64,000 nt of DNA, from assembly GCA_934229785.1 (NCBI GenBank), contig CAKQEA010000008.1, positions 1-64,000 of the forward strand. Reading direction: 5' to 3'. Each line of letters starts with the position of its first letter. The stretch's first letter is position 1. Positions 20,046 through 27,684 of this stretch are shown here, in pieces. The stretch comes from an uncultured Anaeroplasmataceae bacterium (GTDB lineage: Bacteria > Bacillota_I > Bacilli_A > Acholeplasmatales > Anaeroplasmataceae). A model generated the notes under the pieces. It made no database searches and was not told where the DNA came from. It saw nothing but the letters and a program-made list of their open reading frames with translations. The position numbers and the translations under genes are program-made.

Positions 20046-23000
20046 TTAAAATTTTGAAAGAAGCTTTTGAACAAGCTTACCTTGCTTAATAATCCATGGA
20101 ATAATATTAGTTAAAAGCTTCATAAGTGGGCCTGCCAAAGCACAAAGCATTACAAGGAACACAATACCTGGTGTTGATAATTGCTTAACAATTCCACCAT
20201 TTTGAATAATAATATCTGTAGATGCAACCTTGTAATCTGTAGTAACTCCACCTAAAACCAAATAATTATTCTCATCTAAAACAGGATTTAGATTATCTCC
20301 TGTTGAAATAAAATCAGTGTAATATCCATTAATAATATATCTACCACTTACAGTTGTTGTAATATCTGGACATAATGAAGACTCACCAATAGTAACTGAC
20401 TGAGTATATGAATTATTTGCATAAATATAATAATTTGATACATTAGAACTACTTGTTTGATTATAAGGTCTAACCTTAATATCTAAATTGATTAATCTTA
20501 ATGCACCATCATCAATTATTTTAAACGTTTCAAATTGAGATTCAAGATGTTCGAATATTAAGGAATTTGACGTATCATTAACACTATATGTTTTGTCTTT
20601 GTATTCAATATATTTGCTTGTTGAATTCTTAACAAGCTTAATATCATTACCATCATAATTTACGGTATATGTCTTACCACCATCATTAGTATTTCCATAT
20701 AATTCATAAATAGTTAGACCAGAATCAACCGCATCAACATAAGCTCTACCATTATTTTCAGTAATTTGAGGAAGACTTAATGTATAATATTGTTTATTTT
20801 CAAGTGAGAGACCACGTTCATCAATCAATTCAACAGGCTTTTCATCAACTAATAGCTGCATTGTCTTAGGATCAACAGTAGCCTTAATTGTATCTGTAGT
20901 AGCAATATTACTTGGAAGCTTATATTTAACAGTAATTTGTTCATCATTAACTGTAATTGTTGTTGAGCTCAAGCCATCAACAAGTAATTCACCATCCTTA
21001 AATTCAACAGTAGGTAGAATTTTATATTGGACATCCTGATCCTTAGCATTACCATAGTCGCGATTATGATTATAATATTCATTATTCTTATCCTTAGATA
21101 ATGTAATCATTAAAGGCTTTTCACCATAGAAAACCAAGCCATTGCGATTAACATTAACATGACTCTCTCTTGTAGTTTCACCATCAACATTTGTTGAATA
21201 GCTAATTAAATCAGAATACTGAGCATCTTTAATAACATATCCACCAAAATAAATCTTAGCATTATCAGAATAAGTAACATTAGGAATATTAACCATATAA
21301 TTGGTTATATTTCCATTTATCGCATAATAATATCCATCACTAGTCTTAACACTTGTTAACTTATCAGCCTTATCATTTGGTCCTTTAGCAATTGATGTAA
21401 CAATGCCATCTAAAATATAATAAGAATCCTTACTAATTTCTATCTTTGGATAAGAAGCAATAACCTTTGTTGTAAGATTATTAGAATAATATTCAGACAA
21501 TTTTAATAATGGTCTAAACTCCAAAAATTGTGGCATAAACACAATACAGAAAATAAACACTGTATAGCACAATGTACATAATCCCTTACGAAGAGTATTA
21601 AGTGGTTTGCATGCTTTAAATAAAACCATTAAACATGTATGAGTTGCTGCAATAACAATAATTGTGGAAATTGTCATTTGATCAAAGCCTAGCCTATTTG
21701 ACAAAGAGAATACTAGTATTGAAATAAATAATATGACAATTGCACCTGGCAGAGCCTTTTTAATAACATTATTTAAGAATTTACCCTGAACCTCATTATT
21801 GTTAGGTTCCATGACTAATACAAGTGATGGAAGACCAATAGCAAGAGTATCAATTAGAATTAACTGATTTGTTGAAATTGGATAAACACCAGTAGATAAT
21901 GCTTGAAAGGCTAGGAACAAAGAGAAAATAGTTTTAGTTAAAAATAATGATGCAACTGATGTGACATTATTAATAACCCTTCGACCCTCAGCAACAACCT
22001 TAGGCATTGAATCAAAATTAGAATCTAATAAAACTAAATGGCTTACATTACGAGCAGCCTCAGAACCAGATGCAACAGCAATTGAGCAATCTGCTTCCTT
22101 CAAAGCTAAAATATCATTAACACCATCACCAGTCATTGCAACAGTTAGATCATTTTCTTTTAATGTCTCAATTAATAATTTCTTTTGTCCTGGAGAAACA
22201 CGACCAAAAACTGTATATTTCATTGCAGCCTTTTTAACATCATTATCAGACATACCATCTAAAGAAATATAGTTTTCAGCTCCATCAATACCAGCACGCT
22301 GTGAAATTTTTGAAACTGTAAGAGGATTATCACCAGAAATAACTCTAACCTTAACACCTGATTCCTTAAAATAACGAATTGTGTTAACAGCATCAGGTCT
22401 AATATTATCCTCAATTAAAATCATTGAAACAACTTCAACTGGCGAATTAGGTAAAACGCCATCCTTAATAACGCCTTCCTTATGAGCTAAGCACAATACA
22501 CGATAGCCTAAGGCAGCATATTTATTAACATCATTTTTGATTAAATTAAATTTATCCTTTAAAACAAATTCTGGAGCACCTAAAATAAAAGTACCAAATT
22601 TATCAAAGGTTACAGCCTGATATTTTCTTTGAGAAGAAAATGGAATAGCGGCAATATGCTTCATTCTTTTACCAAGACCAAATTTTTCTTGCAAAGCAAT
22701 CGAAGTTAAATTATTATCTGGTAAGGCATTTAACATAGCTGAAACTATATTTTTAGTAGCAAGACCATAAACTGTATTATAATCAATAACATTCTTAACA
22801 CTCATTGTTCCATCAGTAATTGTACCAGTTTTATCAAGGCAAATACAATTAACACGGGCAAGCATTTCAATACAATAAAGCTCTTGAACTAAAACATTCC
22901 TTTGAGCCAAACGAATAACACCAACAGCTAATGCAATAGAAGTCATTAAAAACAATCCTGAAGGAATCATACCAATCATAGCACCTGCTGTTTTTCTAAT

Positions 23001-24089
23001 AGAATAAACATAAGGAAGACCATTTTTAAAATACATTAAATAAAATAGCATAATTCCAATCGGAATAATAATAATTGCCATAACTCTAATAATCCATGTT
23101 AAAGAAAATAGCAAATCAGATTTTGGTTTTTTATATTTTTTAGCCTGAGATGTAAGCTGTTCGATATAATTATCCTTGCCAATTTTATCAACTCTAGCAC
23201 TACATTTACCTGAAACTACGAATGACCCAGAATATAATATATCTCCAGGTTTCTTGACAATAGCATCACTCTCACCAGTTAACAATGATTCATTAACCTC
23301 AACCTGACCATCTAGTACAATAGAATCGGCACAAATTTGCTTACCATTTTCGAGTAATAACAAATCATCAAGGACAACCTCATTAACCGCAACCTCATGA
23401 TTAACTCCATCACGTCTAACAATAGCTGAAGGAGCTGAGATAAGTGATAATCTATCAATTATCTTCTTAGCACGAATTTCTTGAACGATACCAATAATAA
23501 TATTAGCTGATACAATGGCTAAAAAAACTAAATCTGTAACAGCTTTAACAGAAATTAAAACTCCTGCAATAGCAAAACATAAAATATTAAAGAAGGTAAA
23601 AATATTAGAGAAAATAATACCTGCAATAGACTTAGATGTTTTATTTTTAGTACCATTTACTAAATTATCTAAATATCTTTTATCAACAATTTCTTGTGAC
23701 AATCCCAAATTAACGTCAGTATCATATCTAATAAGCTTTTCAGGATTTTTAAGCATTTCCTTACGATGTTTTTTAATCATCTTTATCTTAGCTCTAGCCA
23801 TTTTCTTTTCTTCAATAGCTTTTTGTTTATCAAGCTTTTTTTGTTCTTTAACTGATTTTACCTCAATTTCTTCTTTAACAATTGATTGATTTACTGATTC
23901 AGATGATGAAAAATCTTGTTCATCAACATTAATTTCATCCTCTTTGTCAGTATATACAACGGCATCATTAGACAAAGCCTCATCAATCTCATCCTTACGA
24001 CTTTGATCAGCCTGAAGATTTTCGTTACCATTTTTTAAAACATCCTCTAACTCTTCATCTGTCATATCGTCAATTTTATCCTTTGTCAT
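20046..24089 (-). CDS. P-type cation ATPase with very large extracytoplasmic insertion
   Basis: A 1347-residue HAD-type P-ATPase. Residues 1-130 are charged and probably cytoplasmic. The actuator motif TGES lies near 270, the phosphorylated Asp is D419 in DKTGTITDGT, and the hinge TGDGVND is near 652. Membrane segments follow to about residue 866. Then, where the last helix pair would normally be joined by a short loop, there are about 425 residues (875-1298) of beta-type, Asn/Thr/Tyr-rich sequence, closed by one more helix (GIVFLVMLCALAGPLMKLL). The insertion should face outside. The transported ion cannot be read; the SGSEAARNVSHLVLLD region resembles poorly described ATPases of Bacillota. 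It lies 13 nt after mrnC, inside an otherwise housekeeping operon. Confidence 0.85.
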   Translation of the reverse strand: MTKDKIDDMTDEELEDVLKNGNENLQADQSRKDEIDEALSNDAVVYTDKEDEINVDEQDFSSSESVNQSIVKEEIEVKSVKEQKKLDKQKAIEEKKMARAKIKMIKKHRKEMLKNPEKLIRYDTDVNLGLSQEIVDKRYLDNLVNGTKNKTSKSIAGIIFSNIFTFFNILCFAIAGVLISVKAVTDLVFLAIVSANIIIGIVQEIRAKKIIDRLSLISAPSAIVRRDGVNHEVAVNEVVLDDLLLLENGKQICADSIVLDGQVEVNESLLTGESDAIVKKPGDILYSGSFVVSGKCSARVDKIGKDNYIEQLTSQAKKYKKPKSDLLFSLTWIIRVMAIIIIPIGIMLFYLMYFKNGLPYVYSIRKTAGAMIGMIPSGLFLMTSIALAVGVIRLAQRNVLVQELYCIEMLARVNCICLDKTGTITDGTMSVKNVIDYNTVYGLATKNIVSAMLNALPDNNLTSIALQEKFGLGKRMKHIAAIPFSSQRKYQAVTFDKFGTFILGAPEFVLKDKFNLIKNDVNKYAALGYRVLCLAHKEGVIKDGVLPNSPVEVVSMILIEDNIRPDAVNTIRYFKESGVKVRVISGDNPLTVSKISQRAGIDGAENYISLDGMSDNDVKKAAMKYTVFGRVSPGQKKLLIETLKENDLTVAMTGDGVNDILALKEADCSIAVASGSEAARNVSHLVLLDSNFDSMPKVVAEGRRVINNVTSVASLFLTKTIFSLFLAFQALSTGVYPISTNQLILIDTLAIGLPSLVLVMEPNNNEVQGKFLNNVIKKALPGAIVILFISILVFSLSNRLGFDQMTISTIIVIAATHTCLMVLFKACKPLNTLRKGLCTLCYTVFIFCIVFMPQFLEFRPLLKLSEYYSNNLTTKVIASYPKIEISKDSYYILDGIVTSIAKGPNDKADKLTSVKTSDGYYYAINGNITNYMVNIPNVTYSDNAKIYFGGYVIKDAQYSDLISYSTNVDGETTRESHVNVNRNGLVFYGEKPLMITLSKDKNNEYYNHNRDYGNAKDQDVQYKILPTVEFKDGELLVDGLSSTTITVNDEQITVKYKLPSNIATTDTIKATVDPKTMQLLVDEKPVELIDERGLSLENKQYYTLSLPQITENNGRAYVDAVDSGLTIYELYGNTNDGGKTYTVNYDGNDIKLVKNSTSKYIEYKDKTYSVNDTSNSLIFEHLESQFETFKIIDDGALRLINLDIKVRPYNQTSSSNVSNYYIYANNSYTQSVTIGESSLCPDITTTVSGRYIINGYYTDFISTGDNLNPVLDENNYLVLGGVTTDYKVASTDIIIQNGGIVKQLSTPGIVFLVMLCALAGPLMKLLTNIIPWIIKQGKLVQKLLSKF

Positions 24090-24102
24090 GAAAAGCTCCT
24101 TT

Positions 24103-24477
24103 CTAAAGATTAAAAATTACTTCGAGTAATTCATTCAATCTTTCACTTTTTTCACATAAATATAAATAGCCAATTAAGGCTTCAAACCCTGTTGCATCTA
24201 AATATAATTGAATATCTAAATTTTTTCTTGAGGTATGAACGTGTGAATTTCTTCCACGTTTAAAAATTGAAATCTCATCCTCAACTAAAAGATTATTTTC
24301 TAAAAAATAATGAATAAACTCCGCTTGGGCTTTTCCACTAGTAAACTTTACAACATTTTTATGTAAATCATTAACCTTCCCATAGCCTTTATTCAAAATA
24401 TACTCTCTAACCCTTAGCTCATATACAGCATCACCAATATAGGCTAAAGACAACCCATTTAACAAATTTGCATCCAT
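24103..24477 (-). CDS. mrnC: Mini-ribonuclease III
   Basis: A 124-residue RNase III catalytic domain without a dsRNA-binding domain; it matures 23S rRNA in Bacillus. The motif LAYIGDAVYELRVREY holds the conserved Asp, and ATGFEALIGYLYL holds the distal Glu. The ATG at 24477 overlaps the cysS stop as TGATG and has GGAG 11 nt upstream, so the two are coupled; the TTG 15 nt further upstream is a less likely start. Confidence 0.94.
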   Translation of the reverse strand: MDANLLNGLSLAYIGDAVYELRVREYILNKGYGKVNDLHKNVVKFTSGKAQAEFIHYFLENNLLVEDEISIFKRGRNSHVHTSRKNLDIQLYLDATGFEALIGYLYLCEKSERLNELLEVIFNL

Positions 24478-25805
24478 CAGAGAATACTCCAATTAACAAG
24501 CATTTTTCGATAAACATCAGCATTATTAAAATCCTTATTATTTCTTGCCTCATTCCATTTTTTATAGACATCTAGCGCTTCATCATTCATTTTATTAACA
24601 AATAAATCAATTCCTAAAACATCTAAAATAGTTTTTAAGGTATTAAGCTTTAAAGCTAAGGTATCGTAATTTCTAGCTCTTAGTAATGTATTAATCGACT
24701 TCACAATTTCATTAATCAAGGTTAAAACATTTTGAACATTAAAATCATCATCCATTTGTTTTCTAAATTCATAAATGTCATCATCATCAACATTATCATT
24801 AAGCATATCTCTAAATTGAAGCTCATAAAGGGCTTGCTTATAAGCTCTTTGCCACTTATCATATTCCTTTGAATATTGATCAAATAAATCCTTAGAATAA
24901 GGAATAATACTTCTATATGGGCTAAACAAGATAAGTGAACGCAAAACCATACCATCATGAGTTGAATTTATATCCTTAACATAAATAACATTACCTAAAG
25001 ATTTACTCATTTTTTCACCCTTTAAGTCAAGACGACCAACATGAACCCAATATTTGGCTAAATGAGTACCATAATTTGCCTCAGCCTGAGCAATTTCATT
25101 CTCATGATGTGGAAATTTCAAATCCATTCCTCCACCATGAATATCAATAACATCCCCAAAAAGCTTATGATTCATTACAACACATTCTGTATGCCAACCA
25201 GGTCTACCAGCACCAAATGGTGCATCCCATTTAATACCAACATTAGTATTCTTCCATAAGGCAAAATCTAACGGATTTTCCTTTTTGCTATCAACACTAA
25301 TTCTAGCACCACTATTCAATTCTTCAGTAACCTGATTAGATAAGCAACCATAATCTTTAATTTTAGATACTCTAAAGAATACATCACCATCCTTAGAATA
25401 TGCATATCCTTTTTCAATAAGCTCTTCAATAAAGGAAATCATTTCTGGAATATACTCAGTTGCATGAGGAATTAAATCAGGCTTACGTGAGCCTACAAGC
25501 TTAACAGAATCCCAATAAGCATTTTCAAAGAAGGTTGCAACCTCCTTTTCAGTTTTTTCTTCAGCAATTGCCTTATTAATAATTTTATCATCAACATCAG
25601 TAATGTTTGAAGCATAGGTTACAGAATACCCTGAAAACTCTAAATATCTACGCACCATATCATAAAAAATAACCGGTCTAGCATTTCCAATATGAATATA
25701 TCCATAAACAGTAGGTCCACATACATACATATTAACCTTATTACCATTTAAAGGTTTAAATTCTTCTAATTTATTTGTCAATGAGTTATAAATTTTTAGT
25801 CCCAT
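24477..25805 (-). CDS. cysS: Cysteinyl-tRNA synthetase
   Basis: A 442-residue class I synthetase charging tRNA-Cys. Visible are CGPTVYGYIHIGNARP with the HIGH motif, the zinc ligands in WHTECVVM and HHENE, and KMSKSLGN. It is slightly shorter at the C-terminus than many (about 465). The gene heads the run mrnC-ATPase. No T-box is visible, and a terminator for the upstream lipoprotein gene lies only about 20 nt before the start, so its promoter is unclear. Confidence 0.97.
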   Translation of the reverse strand: MGLKIYNSLTNKLEEFKPLNGNKVNMYVCGPTVYGYIHIGNARPVIFYDMVRRYLEFSGYSVTYASNITDVDDKIINKAIAEEKTEKEVATFFENAYWDSVKLVGSRKPDLIPHATEYIPEMISFIEELIEKGYAYSKDGDVFFRVSKIKDYGCLSNQVTEELNSGARISVDSKKENPLDFALWKNTNVGIKWDAPFGAGRPGWHTECVVMNHKLFGDVIDIHGGGMDLKFPHHENEIAQAEANYGTHLAKYWVHVGRLDLKGEKMSKSLGNVIYVKDINSTHDGMVLRSLILFSPYRSIIPYSKDLFDQYSKEYDKWQRAYKQALYELQFRDMLNDNVDDDDIYEFRKQMDDDFNVQNVLTLINEIVKSINTLLRARNYDTLALKLNTLKTILDVLGIDLFVNKMNDEALDVYKKWNEARNNKDFNNADVYRKMLVNWSIL

Positions 25806-25824
25806 TTTTGCATCTCCTTATGTG

Positions 25825-25844
25825 GAAAAAAGAGCCGAAGCTCT
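25825..25844 (-). terminator. Terminator of the GLUG lipoprotein gene
   Basis: AGAGC-TTCG-GCTCT followed by six T residues on the minus strand, a compact tetraloop terminator. It lies immediately before the cysS ribosome site. Confidence 0.8.
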
Positions 25845-25852
25845 ATTTTCAA

Positions 25853-27499
25853 TTACTTTAAATCAATACTTAATTGAGGTATAACATTAATTAATTCTTC
25901 TGATAAAATAGTAGCTAAATCATTTGAAATATCTGATTTCTTTATTACATAGTCTACTGCTTCTTGTGCAATACCTGATTTATCTTCAGTATCTTCTAAT
26001 TGCATAGCATAGCTTAATAGATCATTGTATGAGAAGACATTTTCAATCTTATCTGTTTTAGCAAAGCCTATAGTTAAAGAGAAAGCATAGCTATAATTTG
26101 TTTTGTCATCAGCAAGCTTTTCAACCAAACTTTTAATAGTAATACCAACATTTTCTGTTTGTTCATTTTCCTTATATGGAACATAAATTGAATTCTTAAT
26201 ACCATATGTAGAGATATTGCAGCTTCCAATCAAACCACCAACATAAGCTTCAGATGCAACAGCATATTTTGCTTCACCCTTAATATCAGAAACAATAATG
26301 TTTGTATTTGATAAGCAGCCATCTAAATTACAAGGTCCGCCTAAGCTCTTACCAATAAAACCACCAACTGCCAACTTTGATGTTGAACTAGGAGAGCTAC
26401 TATTATTTCTTGTAGCAATTACATTACCCTGAGAATATGAATTCCTAATAATTTTACTAGATTTGTTTAAGCCAATAAAACCACCTAAAGAAACACTACC
26501 AGAAAAGCTATGATTAATTTCAACATCTCCAATAGCACCTACTGATGTAATTTCTGATTCACCTTCAGCACTACCAGCAAATAAACCTATATTTGCAGCA
26601 TATGATGAGCTTGTAGAAATAGTAAGCGTTAAATAAGAATTCTCAACTTTACAATTTTTAACATTTGTAGATGAAAGGGCACCAGCAAACAAACCTATGT
26701 TAGTATCAGAAGATGAAAAGCTTGTACTCTTTACATTTGCTCCAATAATAATAACATTTTCGATTGTTGATTCCTCAGCTTTACCAACTAAAGTACCAAA
26801 ATGCTTTACAGTAGATGTTAAGCTAAATGATGTAGAATTATCATCCTTTGAAAAATCAATAGTTAAATTTTTAATAGTTGCATTTTTAGTATAACCAAAT
26901 ACGCCACTATATGCAGTAGCATTTAATCCAAAATTTGAAATTTTGTGACCATTTCCATCAAGTGTACCAGTAAAAGCTTCTGATGTTGTTGTACATAATG
27001 AAATTTTTTTATTACTAAAGTCAATATCATTTTTCAAAACATAATAAGCACTTGGCTCTTGAGAAATTGCTAAAAATTCATCAGCTGTTGTAATTTCAAT
27101 AGCCTCATCTGTTGAAGCTCCAGCTGATTTAGTTTTAATTGTTTGTGAAGTAATTTCATACTCTTTACTATCATATGTAACAAAAAGCTTAACAATGTAT
27201 TCAGTATCAGCTGTCAAGCCTGAAAATGTTGTTGATCCTGTAATTCCATTTGATAATGTTAAATCACTATTTTGCTTATAAGTCTCAGTTTCACCATTTT
27301 CATATAGTCTAACTAATGCCTTAGCTGTTTTATTTTCTAATTTTTCATTTTTATCGAACTCAGCACTAGCAGTAATTTCTGCTTTCTTAGAAGTCAAGCT
27401 TAAAACTCCAACAAATTCACTACCGCTACTACAAGATGTAATAAAGCATAAAACTAAAAGGGACAACATAACCCCGAAAAATCCAAGTATTTTTTTCAT
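25853..27499 (-). CDS. Surface lipoprotein with GLUG-type beta-helix repeats
   Basis: A 548-residue lipoprotein. The signal peptide ends in a lipobox (FITSC, Cys at about residue 23). Residues about 40-125 look like a fibronectin/Ig-like domain (GLTADTEYIVKLFVTYDSKEYEI). From about 135 on, the pattern ISTADEFLAIS-type, YVLKNDIDFS, FTGTLDGNGHKISNFGL and repeated G.F.G.....I.N is the GLUG/right-handed beta-helix type. The same pattern occurs in the giant protein at 36878-48364. It is probably an anchored adhesin or carbohydrate-contact protein; no catalytic residues are evident. It has its own promoter and terminator. Confidence 0.82.
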   Translation of the reverse strand: MKKILGFFGVMLSLLVLCFITSCSSGSEFVGVLSLTSKKAEITASAEFDKNEKLENKTAKALVRLYENGETETYKQNSDLTLSNGITGSTTFSGLTADTEYIVKLFVTYDSKEYEITSQTIKTKSAGASTDEAIEITTADEFLAISQEPSAYYVLKNDIDFSNKKISLCTTTSEAFTGTLDGNGHKISNFGLNATAYSGVFGYTKNATIKNLTIDFSKDDNSTSFSLTSTVKHFGTLVGKAEESTIENVIIIGANVKSTSFSSSDTNIGLFAGALSSTNVKNCKVENSYLTLTISTSSSYAANIGLFAGSAEGESEITSVGAIGDVEINHSFSGSVSLGGFIGLNKSSKIIRNSYSQGNVIATRNNSSSPSSTSKLAVGGFIGKSLGGPCNLDGCLSNTNIIVSDIKGEAKYAVASEAYVGGLIGSCNISTYGIKNSIYVPYKENEQTENVGITIKSLVEKLADDKTNYSYAFSLTIGFAKTDKIENVFSYNDLLSYAMQLEDTEDKSGIAQEAVDYVIKKSDISNDLATILSEELINVIPQLSIDLK

Positions 27500-27546
27500 A
27501 AAATTAAAACCTCAAATCTAAATTTAAATATTAAATATCATTTTTT

Positions 27547-27575
27547 ATTATACCTTAATCATTAGCTTTATACAA
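27547..27575 (-). promoter_or_regulatory. Promoter of the GLUG lipoprotein gene
   Basis: Minus-strand TTGTAT, 17-nt spacer, TATAAT. Confidence 0.6.
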
Positions 27576-27622
27576 TGACAAATTTAAAATTCTATATACA
27601 AAAACAACATTAATCAAATTCT

Positions 27623-27656
27623 GTCAATTGACTTTTTATATTATAAATAATATAAT
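27623..27656 (+). promoter_or_regulatory. Promoter of the dehydratase operon with overlapping palindrome
   Basis: Plus-strand TTGACT (27628-27633), 17-nt spacer, TATAAT (27651-27656). The perfect palindrome GTCAATTGAC (27623-27632) overlaps the -35 box and could be an operator, for example for the Crp/Fnr-like regulator encoded downstream. Confidence 0.65.
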
Positions 27657-27684
27657 TATTTTGTTTCGTCATAGGAGGTAAATT

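Noticed and set aside
18721-25805. Mycoplasma-type code (TGA as Trp)
   Set aside because: TGA ends several genes in coupled ATGA/TGATG overlaps, and conserved Trp positions use TGG.
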